This document shows, piece by piece, positions 50,179 to 63,245 of a stretch of DNA of 64,000 nt. The position numbers and the translations under genes were made by a program. Location of the stretch: positions 86,495-150,494 of the forward strand of contig ML133414.1 of NCBI GenBank assembly GCA_003864495.1, in the 5' to 3' direction. A model generated the notes under the pieces. It was not told where the DNA came from. It ran no database searches and worked only from the letters and a program-made list of their open reading frames with translations. How positions within the stretch are numbered: position 1 is the first letter of the stretch; every line of letters starts with the position of its first letter. This stretch comes from Nemopilema nomurai (lineage: Eukaryota; Cnidaria; Scyphozoa; Rhizostomeae; Rhizostomatidae).

Positions 50179-52485
50179 TGAGACACAATTAAGGAAGATA
50201 ATTTGGTTGCAACGAGTTCAAACTCTATGCCGGACCCTAGTCTCATAATTTGTGATGAAATTTTCCATGGTATCTTGAAGAGATAATTTTATTTGTTTAG
50301 TGATTTGTTTTTAAATATTCCATCACACCATTTGTACATGTACCCCTTTTTGCATATTTGTTGGGGTTATAACGATGTCCCCCTTTTGTTAAAGACAGAG
50401 AGTCATGGCATACTTCTTTGGCGCTTGCGCAGTATGAAAGCAATTCGCGCAAATGTGGTTGCTGTTCCGTAAGGAGGACAGTCGTGGATGTTTTGCGTAA
50501 TTCTGACACCACAAATAATATGCAAGTTTTAAGGTGGTTATCACTTGACACTTGGCTCTTGCGTCCACGCGAAAACTTCTCTTTTTCACAAAGTCCTAGT
50601 GAAACGGCCAGCGAAAACGGAGAAATCTTGAGCAAACAACGAGTGGGGCGTAGAAAAAATATAGGAAACCGTTGGATAACAGCAAACTTTAGCCCATAGA
50701 CTATTAATTGGTTTTTCAATCTTTCTCGTGATGAATTCAAATTTATTGGATTCCCATCAACGCTACAGAAAGATCTAAAGCTACAATGCCTGCCAAATGT
50801 CCTTAGAATTTTCTCCCCTTTTTGCTTTTTTCATTTTTTGACGCACCAATGGCATAATCCCCCTTCTTTCCTAGAAAGAATGTCGGAAAGAAAGCATAGC
50901 ATCCAGTTCATCTGGAGGAAATAGTTGGGCGCAAAGATGACGCTTCATTGGGCAGCAGGGCAACATTGTTGGTACGGAGAAGGGGGGTGTAAATGAAAGC
51001 GAGTCGAATTGTCGTTAGTGTTCCAACCATTTTGGCAGGCATCGTAGCTACATGAATACAGTAATTATAAATACAATTAGACATACAACAGTAGAGCTTA
51101 AAACAGGAAGTAATATTCAGATGGTCCCCTTTAACAACACATGAAGCTCCTAGATACAACGGATTTCAATGCACAACAAACATAGGATTCAAGTCGTCAT
51201 TGACAATCGAAGTAGTGTCACTTGCCTATTTTCCAGGAAAAAGTGACATATTGAAGATTGATCTCTACTGGTGTTCCAATGGTGCTTTCCTTTATTCTTG
51301 TTTAGTGAGCGCCAGTTATATTCAGCTCAAGTGAAAGAAACTTTTCTTGAAGATACCACTGCACAGCAACACGATGTGTCAGTATAGGGCAAAGTGTTGT
51401 CTTTAGCAAGCACGTACGTGTGTTGCATATATCGAAGATTGAAGCTACTGGCCTCTTGTACGTGTTCTTGAAAAACTGTCATATCGTCAAGTTGTTTTAG
51501 CATGTTGTTTTGCCTTCCGCGTAGTAGCAAAAGTCTCTCGAATAGGCCCACAATATATGAACATGTCAACTGGAGTTTGATTTACATAGAAAAGAGAGCC
51601 TTTAGGGTCAAATAACAAAACATTGCATCTTCCCAAGGGAATGGTGATCGTGCATTTGTTCCGTCAAGACTTCGGTTTGTGAGTCAGGACACAATAGTCA
51701 TGGCAACATGTTTGCTTTCGATTGCTCTCGTTTCATTACAGGAAAGAACATTTCAGTTTAAGGTATGTTAGGCCAGTATATTACTAAGGGGATTTACTTT
51801 AATATGAAGACTGGCTATGTATCATAATTGTACTGAGCAAGAGTTGTGATCGAATTTGAGCTGGCAAGGCGGTTGGGTTTTACATCTTCTAGTATAGAGA
51901 CCTTTTACATGCTGTGACAGACAATTTCAGAATCTGACCAGGCACAACACGTCGAAGAGTAGGAGCAATGAAACTTATCTCAGTTGCATTGAAACATTGT
52001 CGAGGAACTGGGTGTCCTGGCTAAGAAATCATTTCTGTCTATCCCTTTGTTGTCAGGGACATCTTTACATAAGAAGGTTTTTTGGAACAAAGTATTGCGA
52101 GTGAGGCATTAAAAGCTTACCAAAAGTGCCTGTTTACTTTATAACTTACAAAAGAACACTCTTTCATTGCTCGCCTGGTATTGGAGAAGGGCCATTATCG
52201 CTGTCCCCATGCTGCAAGCATCACTTATGCATTGGATTTTGAATCAAAGAAAATCTCTCAATAAAGCAGAGGGTAGGCAAATGCAGAGCTTGTAGGCAAG
52301 GATTAGTTAAGCTGGTTAAAGACAGAAAAGCCTGGCACTTTAATCAACCGGCTAGACCAAAGGGAAGTAGAGAGAGACCTGAAGATCTTAGCATTATAGA
52401 TGAAATTGTAAATGTACATCTCAAATCAGAGGATCGACGTGAAAAATAAGAGTCCCGCATTACGCCGGTTAATTGAAATCGGTAA
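50179..52485. other. Intergenic between carbonic anhydrase and LRRC74
   Basis: About 2.3 kb between convergent genes, holding both 3'UTRs. It includes the third copy of the dispersed repeat (50840-51039). No coding signal beyond random frames. Confidence 0.5.
50840..51039. repeat. Dispersed repeat, copy 3 of 3
   Basis: More diverged copy in the intergenic region between the carbonic anhydrase and LRRC74. It shares agcatccagtt, a caacattgtt block, gaaagcgagt, aattgtcg and attttggcagg in the same order as the 8.9-kb copy. Confidence 0.6.
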
Positions 52486-55400
52486 TCATAACGAAGTCAG
52501 GTAACTGCAATGAATCTGTCCATCCTTGCCTCGGAAATAATCTGCAAGGTCATGGATCTCCCAATCACTCATTCTCATTTCCTTTTTCAGTTTGTCCAAT
52601 CCCTGGCAAAACTTGCTAACGCTTAGGACCAAATCGCCGCTTGCCCCAAACTTTTGGAAGAGGTCCATCATCCGTATACGTCTCCCGCGAATAAAGGCAA
52701 GGAACCTCTCGCAAAGATCCTCCTTGTGTTTCTCCTGCCACTCAATCACGCTGGGGTCATCTTTCATTTTGATATGCTGGAGTTCCAGCTTGAAATCGGC
52801 ATTCGCTGCCATTACAGTACGTAGTTCATCTCCAAACTCGTTGTCATTAGCAAACTTTTTGTCTCTGCAAATAATCATATTAAGTTTGCTAGTTGCGGCG
52901 TTTATTCTCCCGGCCACTATTCTCATAAGCATCTGCTTCGTAAAAATGTTCATCGTTATCTCCAGCGTTTCCAATGTCTCGTTGGTTGAAATGATTTCCA
53001 ACAGAGGCTCTGCACCTGTAAACGAGGTTAGAAAGTCCAATAGGCTGCGCCCGAGTTTAAGGGTTCAGTTACTTGCAATGCTTAGCAAAGGTTATTAGGT
53101 CTGACATGTGATATGCATTTTGTTCATAGAATGCTAGACATGGAGTTTGTCTGAAGTAAAACGAATTTCAATATCCTTTTTGCCCCAGTGAATCCCATAT
53201 CTTGTGGATATCTTGGGTGTGTTCATGCATTAAATATCTTGCTTTCTTTCCGATCCATCTTAATCATTGATATTCCTGTCATTATTTCTTTATATAAAGT
53301 AGCTTAACTGAGAATTAACTAAATCTTTGGAAATATACTTTGGAAATATATTTTAAGAAAGTATTTCAGATGCTTAATGCCAAGCTTGGATAAAGACGCG
53401 AGTAAACAAAAAGAGAGATGATAGAATATCTAGCAAGGTTCCCAAAAAGGCTAAATTGAAAATGCAAGATTTCAAATTTCCTGATGTAATAGGAGTTTTT
53501 CGTCTGAGAATCCCTCACTTCAAGACAATTGAAACCAATTGAAAAGCTTGAAGAGGAATTATACAGAACTCACGAAAAAACACCGAAGAAAATTAACGTG
53601 AAGGCTCAAGAATCAACGAAGCTTGCCTCACCATTAGACATTTATTATAGCTGCAAAACTTGATTTCAAAATACCTTCATCGCCTATTCTATTACTCGCC
53701 AAGTTTAGAGACGTCAAAGTAGTGTTGTCTTTGAGGGCCTGAAAAATCGACTTCACACCAGCGTCACCTATTCCACCCCAAGACAAATCCAGCATTTGCA
53801 GCGACGAGTTGCCCGTTAAGGCCTTTGCTATAGCTGAATCAAGAACAAGTACAATGTAAAATAGTTCTAAGACTTAAGCGTAAACGCATGCATGCTAGCA
53901 TAGGAGAGAGGTTGGCCTGTGCGAAGGAGAGGTGGCAGCACGAAATACCAAAACATTCACAGGCTTAATCTACGATTTCAAAACAGTTGGCCAGAGCAGT
54001 TTCAAGCAATGTCAGAAATCCTTGAACTGTCATGCTTTGGGAAGTGTTACAGTTTCAGACAAAACAAGTTTGCAGCTATTTCCCTTCAACACAGGACGAT
54101 ACTATACCGGAAGAGAGAATTAAGTCTACCAACTGTAATTTTTCTGGCTGGATTTCTTTAAAATGTAGATGCACATATTATATGAAGGCACCTTTTAACA
54201 TAGAAGAACGCACCTTTTGCGCCACCGCAGCGCAGGTTATTCCAAGAAAGGTTCAGTTCCTTGAGCGAAATATTCCCATCGAGTGTTTTTCGTAAAGCGT
54301 TCGCACCAACCTCGGTTATATTGTTTTTTGACAGAGATAGACTTTCCAAGGTATAATTAGCACTGAGAGCATCTGCAATCAGTTCAACTCCGCGATTTCC
54401 GATGTCATTACCTATAAAGATTTGCATAACATTGTAGTTAAGCGCAAGCCGTATGTGACAGTCGAATGCAGTTACCATGTTCGCAAACAAAATTCTTTCA
54501 TAAACAAAGCAATGTTAACTAACACAAGTTCTATACGATTAGGCCGTTCATAATAGCTCTAAGGCACTTGCAAATGCAGGGGTAAACGAAATAAGTACGG
54601 AAATAACTCTTTTTGTAGGCTCCATCATACTGTACAACCTAGGTAAAGCATCGGCATCTAGATCGTCTTGTACGAAAAATGTAGCACGGAGAAAATTCTA
54701 ATGCTCTATAGATTGAAGAAAATGGAATCAAAGATCATTGATGGAATTTCCAACGCAAGTTATGGCTGAATATTGTAGGTTTCTTGTAACAAAGCTGGGT
54801 AGATGCTGCTAAAGTGCCTGTCAGAAATGATTGAAACGAAGAAAGAAGTCTTGTCTATGTATTCTTATATTATATTCATCTCTACCAAAGAACCTGATGT
54901 GCCCTCATTTGACATTATTATGAAGATGATATGATTATGAATTAAAAGAAATGCGAATCTCGCTCTTAGACCCATCTTTGGTAATTGCAAGGGCTCTACT
55001 CCCAAAGAAACAGCAAAGTGCCGATAAGGACCAATCAGCAAGTTTCATTTTCATTACAGAGCAATGGGTACATTGCAATTAGGCCGGTTTTAGCCCAGAC
55101 TCGCCAACGTAAGTCAAAGTAGTTTTCTCTGATTTACCTGACACGTCAAGCTTCTTGAGCGTGTTGCAGAAAGCAAGCATTTTGGCAATGAACTCTGCGC
55201 CTTTCGCTTTGCAGTTGTTGTCAGAAATATCCAGATCAGTAATAAAGTAATTCTGCTCGAAAATGACGCAAATACACCTGATGCCAGCTTCCTCCAAGCC
55301 ATTGTCCTTCAGGTTCAGTTTGGAGACACACGTATTCTTCAAGAGAGCGATGGCTGCGGCACGGACACCCGCCGGTCCTAGCCCTCGGTGGCTCAGGTCG

Positions 55401-55618
55401 ATCTCTGGCTGCGTCATGGACCGGATGAACTGCTGTGCCGGGACCACTTTGAGCAGGTGACAGGCCTTGGTGTACGTGTCCCTCCCTGTGGGGTCGAAGC
55501 GCGATTGTCGACTGCAGATGCTTCTGCTGGACCGTGAACAAAAGCTGCCGTGGTTCCCAATATCCATTTCGTAGTCGCTGTCGAATTCGTCCTCAGACGT
55601 GGAATAGGGTTCGTCCAT
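52486..55618 (-). CDS. LRRC74A: LRRC74-like leucine-rich-repeat protein
   Basis: Four exons with consistent phase: 55618-55138, 54411-54214, 53833-53675 and 53015-52486, giving 455 residues and a TGA stop. An acidic, Ser-rich N-terminus (1-60) is followed by a stretch matching the LRRC74 start (CHLLKVVPAQQFIRSM). Ribonuclease-inhibitor-type LRRs follow, with motifs such as LNLKDNGLEEAG, LDISDNNCKAKG, LSLSKNNITEVG, LNLSWNNLRCGG and LDLSWGGIGDAG. The C-terminal part (about 400-455) has the spacing of degenerate EF-hands but lacks most acidic calcium ligands. The biochemical role of LRRC74 proteins is not established. LRRC74B is the alternative assignment. Confidence 0.87.
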
Positions 55619-57482
55619 GTTGCTTTTCGTTTCCCAAACACTACAGTAGGCGACGTATACTGATGCTGTGTCTAAACATCCGCGTTTGTTGTCGTGAATT
55701 CACATATGATTAGACGACCTAATGACCATTTCCACCTGCTAATTGCTAATTAAGACGCCCAGAGTGGACGAAAGGGGCTTCAGTGGGATAAGACAAGAAA
55801 GGCCAATTACTGACCATGGTAGTGACAATAGCTGGTCATTCGTCAGTACGCGAAGACACAAGTCCCACAAGAGCAATTTTGGCGGCCCATAACAGTAAAT
55901 GATATTGAAATTTACGCATGATAATTTACAGGCACTATATTTGCAACTACCCAGTCAACATGAAAACAACTATTGACTCAGGATTACTAAGCTTTTTGTT
56001 TTTTCCAACAAAATGCAGTTCTACTAGAGTTTAATCCATACAAAGCGCCTCTTTGTGTATTTGACCCTACTTCTAAGCCTGGTTTCCATAAAACGTAACT
56101 TAGTGGGCACTTGCGCTTTCTAAAGCATTGTCTCCGATTGTCCCTGGCGCTTTAATCGTCGATCGATAATGAGAGCTAGCAAAGGCATCGCTCTGCATTA
56201 TGGGTTGGAGCAGGTGTGTTCGGTTGTCTTGTCCCTTAAATGGTGTTATTTTTAAAAGGTTTACAGCGACTGACCATGACTACGGTCAAGCTTATTTTCA
56301 TTGGATGAAAGTTTCTTCTGTGCACCGCAAACAAGACAAGGCCAAAACAAACAGACGAAGTGCCTTGAAACTAGTTGAAAGAAATTTTCCAAAGACAAAG
56401 GCGGAGCTAAAAATTAACTTTTTTGCAGGGGAGGGGGGAGGGGGTACAAAGTTGAGATTTGCCGAGAATAGGATGTAGCTTTTGGGCGTGGTCGGAGTTA
56501 GAGCTAGGCTTGATTCTTAATTTACAGCCCCGCCCTCGATTACAGGCAAATCTTAAAATTCAACTTTGGAAACACCAACTAATATAACACAGTGAATTTC
56601 CTGAGCATTAGAACGTTTATTTCCTTTATAATAAACTTGCATGCTATGATATCTCACGTGATTTATTGGAAATGAACGAATTCCTGGCTTCAACGCCCCC
56701 TCCCACTTCAACGAATTCCTAGCTTTAACACCCCAGACTAAAAAGTGCCAGTCTAAAATGCCAAAATTACAATGTTGAGAGCATCATATTAGCAGCAGCT
56801 CTTACGGGGAAAACCACTCGATCTTGTAAGAGCTCTGATTCTGCCGCAGTGAAAATAACCAGCAAAATGATTGGAAGATAGGATCAAAAAAATACAGGAG
56901 GATATGTTATATGAGAAAAAAATAAAACGAGGATTCAACTACTGAATAACCCATACTTTTTGAGTAAGACATGAAGTCTCTTCGTTCCCTTCAAACTGAA
57001 ATGCAAATAATTTGAGACAGAGGTCTTCAGCAACAAATGTTTATCATTTTAATGATTAATCAGCATACATGACTTATATTTACTGTTAAATAGGATGCAC
57101 AGCGCTACAAGATTTAACTGAAAGCTGTGAAAATTGTGACAAGTGAACAGGGAAGGCTTATGATCATCGAGGCATGGTAGATAATTAAGAACAATCAGTT
57201 ATTAAGACAAAAATAACTTGAGGGCAATTAAGAGATTTATTGGCTTATAGATATATTGTGTATAAATTGGGTATTTTTTCAGCATAAAATCAAGCAGGGT
57301 TTTCTAATAATAAACTGGGCCTGCATGACAGATTTAAAGAGAAGAAAATGAAGACAAACTGCTTTATGCTTAGGCTCTGTTTGATTACAGGAAAGCATTA
57401 ACATTAAACTACAACAAAGCAATGTATTTCTTGTTGAGAATGCTCCATAACTGCAAGTGCAGCTTCCAAAATTCATGAATCT
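55619..57482. other. Intergenic between LRRC74 and TMBIM6
   Basis: Contains the LRRC74 promoter on the left and the TMBIM6 3'UTR on the right (from 57482 to about 57220). A GGGGGAGGGGG-type G-rich tract lies near 56431-56443. The rest shows nothing recognisable. Confidence 0.5.
57236..57241 (-). terminator. Candidate poly(A) signal of TMBIM6
   Basis: AATAAA on the minus strand about 240 nt after the TMBIM6 stop codon, a plausible distance for a 3'UTR end. No transcript support available. Confidence 0.4.
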
Positions 57483-60400
57483 TTAATTCTTCTTCTTCTT
57501 GTTTTCCTGTTAAAGAGATTTCAAGGATTCAGAAAACATGGAACATCTTCTACTACATCATATCTAGCAATGGCAGCAGCAGGTGTCATTGTATTCAAAT
57601 AGTAACAGACAACCAAAAATGAACAAACCTTGTTTTCGGCCAGAATCACCATGAGGCGACGGAAGACATTGATAAAGTCCAAGAACAAATCAACAGAGTG
57701 CCTGTAACAAGTGAAAATAACAACATCAAATCAGATTGATGGTGTAAGACTTACAACATCGAGAGTGGGGTGAATCTTCATAGCTGCACGAGATACAAGG
57801 TCATAAAAATACAAAGAAATGGCACTGAATGTTGCGTTGAAAATGATGACTTATTACCTCCAGGGTGAAAAAGTCTAATATTAAGAACAACCATTGTCCA
57901 GAAACTTATCAAGATTTATCAGAAGCAACCATACTGACACAGGACACAAAAAGCTTTGTTTCTACAATGCAGGAAACAAACTTACCAAACAAAATCAGTG
58001 TCACCATTCTTCCTCTTTTCAATGATCAGCTGTGTATCATAAAGGATGAAGGCACAGAACAAAGCCAAGCCACCGTAGAGCTGGATCTGTGGGTGGAATA
58101 AAGGACAGTGAAGAGAAATTCAGGTATCAAAGATGCTGAAATGTAATAACACGGCATATGTGGCAAAATTAAAAGATTTGAAATTCTGAAAACAAAGAAT
58201 TGTAGAAATGGTGGGATGCTTTATCCAAAAAATTGAATGAAATGCTGCAAAGATAAAGGCATCATTGCTATTTGTCATCTTGTTTGAAACAAAGCAGGAA
58301 AATTTCCTAAATTTTACCAAATTTACTTTCTGAAGTTTTAATTAAGTAAGACATGACAAAGACACCTCTAAATCATATCAGAAAATACAAAAATAATTCT
58401 ACAAACCTTATATATAAGATAAGATCCCAAGAAAATGTTTGCAATGCCAAGTAGCAACATCACTGAGAGACAGGAAAGCAGAGTGCCTAAGAAGAAAAAT
58501 TCATCATTCTTTGTTCCATGAGTCACCTTCAATCTTCGTTGAAAAGAAAATGCATCAAATTTGATAGAAGTGTTAAGGTTTTCTGCGAATAATAGATTAC
58601 TTGGCAAAAGACACTGTCTCGAAGCCAAAGCTCTAGTCAGCCTTCTATAAAAGGTTTTAATAGACATGGAAAAGATAAACAGTGGTAGATCGTGACATCA
58701 CCAAGGTCAAATGTAACAGTATGTATAAAAGTTAAGAAAATAAGTGGTCTGTACCTACAAAATTTCTAAGAATTCTTACAGAATGTTAAATATCCAATAC
58801 AATATATCATAAACATAATTTTCAACATACCACCAAGGTAAAGGTAACTTCTCTCCTTTGCCCACAATGCACTCAATGAAAAGCAGGCAAATATGAGGCA
58901 TGTTCCAAGGAAGGCAGTTGGGATGATGCTGTTGGAATGAAGATTTAAGATATCAATACTGGTAAATTGTTTACACATGTAATATGTTCAATGAATATCA
59001 CAAAAAAGAGTAAAATCATCAAAACTTACAGGATGAGTTAAATTAAATAAGAAGCCAAAGGTGCTATGGTTAAATATTTACATGCTTATAGACATTGTGT
59101 TTATGTTCCTTTGAAAAGACCCTTCTTACAAAAAGTGTGGACTGAGAATGGTATGCTTTGGGTCATTTTCTAACATTTACATACTCTGAGGAGTGAGAAA
59201 CAAAAAAGTGCTTCAAGTATATCTTGTCATTGTGACATCTTATACTTTTGCAAAACTCAGTGACAACAAGACTTCTTCAAAAATATCTAATTCATTTTCA
59301 AAATATGAAAAATATCTAATTCATTGTTAACTCATATTGAAAGTGGCACTAATATAAAATTTTTAAATTTCTTTTTCAAGTTGTTATATTTGAGAACAGT
59401 TATTAACCTTCTGTCAATTTCAATAACAACATCCATAAGTGGTCCAAGTCCGAGTCCTTTAAAAAAAGATAAGAAAATATTATACTTGATAGTGACATAA
59501 AATGATTCTAAATAGCATTTGCCAACCCAACAATGACCTGCTACAAGTTGTTTGTAGTTTGTTGAAACTCAAAATACCATCAGTGCTTAGCTGGTAACTT
59601 AAATAAACATCACTTAATAATATATACATTCTTTAAAAATCTCCACAAACAATCAAATCATTAAGTATTTGTGTATTGCAGACTTGTCAACAACTAGCTT
59701 GGGCCCAAGGCTTACAAACACAACCGAAGTGACAAAACATCCCTTAACTAAAATCTTCTGGCTTCAGCAATGTTTTGCTTACTGTCTACTACAGAATTGT
59801 GTCAAATCTTTCTAACAAAATTCCAAGAACAATCATGATTATACAGCATTCCTTTTGGGACTTTTGAAAATCAAGTAGTAATTGGGTAGTAATTGTAAGT
59901 AGTAATTGGGTAGTAATTGTAAACATGTGTGACAAAGTAAGCTTTCCTTTATTTCACCTCTCTTCCTATTACTTTGATTAAATGACCCTAATCAACCTTC
60001 TTTAAAAAAAGGCAACACACTTGACATCGCCAATTCTGGTTAACATTCATATAAAATTGAGATCAAAAGAGAACAGAACTTCAACAAAAGAAAGGACCAA
60101 CCTGTACAAAACGCAAAACCACCAAGGAGACCTGCAATAACCAGAACGATTTGATGAAATAAAATCAGTTAGAAAAAATTGCTACCATCACCTTGATAGG
60201 TGAAATAAAAAAACATGACCTAAAATATATGGCAGTTAGTGAAAAGAGGTCTTTGTGGGGGCTTTTTTATAATCCAAACAGTTACCTAAACCACAGTCTG
60301 AGATGATCTGAAGGCCCCTCTCTCAACTGATGCTAACTGGAGTAAAGGCTGGCACAACTCCTGTCTTAGATCTAAATATGCCATAGCTGTCATGTTTAAG

Positions 60401-61663
60401 CAAGACAAACTTACTAGTACCATGATTAACATCTTTGTTATGTCTAGGTTGTGGACCATATCTTTCAAGCATATATAATGTATTAGTGTATTGAAACAAC
60501 TTAGAATAAAGTTAAAAAAGCAGTGCTATGTAAACGTCACAAAGTATCAATCAAAGCTCAAATATTTTGTTCTCTGGTACAAAGATAAAGGTGGCAAATT
60601 CATTTTAACCCTATTTAAATCTTGATGAAGCTCAGGTAGTCCTCTCTGGGATGTCTTTAGATAAGAGGCAGTGAAAGTAAATGGGAAAGTTTTGACAATG
60701 GAACCAAGGTGGGGATTGGTTACCTTAATGTGTTACTACTAATGCTGGAGGTCAAAACGTTTGAGATCCACTTTTGTCAAATCACCTCTAACAAAATATG
60801 GTTTGTGGCAGGAATTCATAAACACATTCACAGGTGTTGGCAGTGGTAAATTTCATTTAAAAGACATGTCACTTACCAAGACGCTTCATCTGGTTTTTTG
60901 GCTCATTTGGGGTGAATGCCAATGCAAGCATGAGGCCAATGCCAACAATGCCAGACAAAAATCCACCCTGGGAAGAATGAAGCGTTTGATTACAACCATT
61001 CAGGTACAAAGACTTATATTAATAGAAAATTTTAGACCTTGGTTATAAATGTTCGAGTCCACTAAAACTGGTGGCTTGGTATACTCTTGGTTTAGGCATA
61101 ATGCTTTGAGATCAAGTCTGCCTCCAATCATAATGCTAACTTTTTCTCTTCACACTGCTTTACCTATATATACATGACTTATGCTGCTGCTATTGGTGGC
61201 ATGCAAAGTTTGGTTCAACTCTAAAATACAACACTTAGGCCAGCTTCAGAACAAGCACTATCACCTATATCAACATATAAAAATGGCCACCCCTATAATT
61301 AAAAAGGGGCATTTGTTCACATTTGTTGAGGGTGTGGACTCTTTTGGCAAACAAGAAAGGAATCCCTGACTATCTAAAGCTAGAAACTGAGGAAAAGTAA
61401 ATAGGAATTCAAAAACAAATTACTGGAAACAATAGAAAGCAGGTTACAAATTGCTTGAAAAAGCTGAGTAAACTTACTTTCAATATGTCTGTAAAAACAT
61501 GGACACCAGCACCACCAGCTGCCAAGAATGTGGACAAGGTGAGAGCTGCATAGACATTTTTCAAGTGACTGCGTGTTGATTGATCTCTAAAGGATTTTGA
61601 ATTTTCATGATGTTTTGGTTTTGGTAAAAATTCAAACTTTCCCAAAGAGAAATTAAAATACAT
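57483..61663 (-). CDS. TMBIM6: TMBIM6 / Bax inhibitor-1, intact copy
   Basis: Nine exons in phase: 61663-61478, 60967-60877, 60131-60102, 59456-59408, 58928-58831, 58486-58407, 58086-57986, 57701-57629 and 57506-57483, giving 243 residues (human 237). Family landmarks are [20 protein letters not shown], a long run of hydrophobic segments (six or seven membrane spans), [43 protein letters not shown], and [20 protein letters not shown], with a basic lysine-rich tail ending KKKKN. TMBIM6 is an ER membrane protein that limits cell death and leaks calcium. Exon 3 is only 30 nt. The exon 1 start agrees with the pseudogene copy and gives a 62-codon first exon. Confidence 0.93.
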
Positions 61664-61808
61664 GGAAGGTGGAAGATTAGATTATAGCATAAAACAATGT
61701 GCTTTGTGTTGGTTAAAAGTACATATGAAAAAAGTTGGTAGCTAATAGAAAAAATGAGAAAATAAACTTGCTAGTAATTCTATCTAAAAGCATTATGGCC
61801 AAATTTTA
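57967..61808. repeat. TMBIM6 duplication block, intact copy
   Basis: Counterpart of 22345-28372. Similarity stops at about 61808 upstream of exon 1, after aacgaaacgtcatctatagg. Confidence 0.85.
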
Positions 61809-62825
61809 CCAAACGAAACGTCATCTATAGGATCCTAATTGCTTTAATATAAATTTAACATTTCGGGATGAGCCTAAACATCCATATGAAGCACAATCAG
61901 AAAAGTTAAGGCTCTTGAAAATGAAATTATTTTTTTTGGAGAAACCAACTGTTGATTTCAATAGCCAAAACTCAGAGACCTGCAAATCTTTGCGTCCGCT
62001 GTACCTAAAAGCTTGCTACTCCTACCATAACAAAATAAACGATGAGGAAAAATCTACTTTCGATCTATCGCTTCGCACATATTTCAGGAATTGCAATCCA
62101 GGGGACAGACTTAAATTTGGTTTGGTTTAATTACACTAGTTTTTACTGAAAGAACGTCGACCATTCTTTACGGGACGCGGTTTGAGTTGCTTTGATGTAC
62201 AGTTTGTCGTGACTTCAGCCGTCATTTGATAGGCCGTGTCCATAATTAGCGTAGGTAGTTTACAAGCAAATTGATTTCAAAATCGGAGTTGGCGCAAAGC
62301 TCTCTATGCTAAGAATGTAAAGCACTTACAGTTGTGAAAAGTCGGCCAAGGCCCTCAAAGATATTGGTCTTTCGCCAAAAACAGCGTCCATCTTTGCTCT
62401 GGAAACTTTCTTTCTGTGAACAATCCCAGTGTACATTGCAGCCGTTCCTAACCATCAGCTATGATGCTTTTGTCAGTGATTGGCTGGCGATCATGATTAC
62501 GTCATGATTTGAAACTTGAAGAAAAAATTGCAAAGTTTGGCATGACAGAGCAGAAATCTCTATGCAGTGGCTTACTTTTTTATTTTTAGAAAAGTATCGT
62601 AAATCCAGGAAAAGTGCGAAGCGTTCAATCATTTCCCACGAAGGGCACCTCAAACGCAACAAACTGGCCCGAAGTTAGCAATAGCATCGAACATCATCAT
62701 TTCATTATGTCACAACACAAGAGAGTGCAAAGTTCATGTTCTTGATAGATGAGAATAAAGAGTATATTTGATATCTGGGTAATAGCTGGTAATGAAATGA
62801 ATCATAAAGAGTCGGTAATACACCA
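61664..62825. other. TMBIM6 5' flank and intergenic sequence
   Basis: The first 145 bp is shared with the pseudogene and is presumably promoter/5'UTR. Beyond 61809 it is unique AT-rich sequence without a recognised gene. Confidence 0.45.
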
Positions 62826-62936
62826 AGGTTCCAAAGTAAGCAAATCATTTGACTTAGTCGAAAGAGAAGATAGTCATCCAGATTATCGAATGCTGAATTT
62901 AACAAGCGGGAGTAGTTTGGCTGCCAACAGAGAGAT
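62826..62936 (-). CDS. Possible exon of an unrecognised gene
   Basis: Flanked by an acceptor-like tcag and a donor-like gtgtat. In one frame it reads through with sensible composition (NSAFDNLDDYLLFRLSQM). Its entry phase does not match the exon at 63062-63245, so it may be a neighbouring exon with another in between, or chance. No family recognised. Confidence 0.2.
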
Positions 62937-63061
62937 CTGAATCTTCTGATAATGGGAAATGTTTTCCTGTTTGGGCCTCTAAGCTACCTTTCATCAGTGG
63001 CAAAATAAATGAATTGCAGTGAACCAGTTTACAGTTATATGTTGAAACGGTTCCAACTTAC

Positions 63062-63245
63062 AAACAACATGGTTCTTTGACAAGGGATTTGTGCGAATGT
63101 GCTTAATTTTTACTCCAAGCAGACGATAGAGTTCTAAACTGTGAAGTCGAGAAGATTCTGTTTTTGGAAATTTTTTAATTGCAGCCACATAATACAAGGA
63201 ATCACCACGAAACACTTCAAAATATGCAAAATTGGCGATAAATGT
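63062..63245 (-). CDS. Probable exon of an unrecognised gene
   Basis: An open stretch of 184 nt between attttag and gtaagt, reading FANFAYFEVF... (in part YFEVFRGDSLYYVAAIKKF) and LHSLELYRLLGVKIKHIRTN. Charge and hydrophobic pattern look like a folded protein, and both splice sites are strong. I do not recognise the family. The start of the gene is probably to the right, where aagatggccgcaag on the minus strand (about 63655-63668) resembles a 5' end. Confidence 0.4.
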
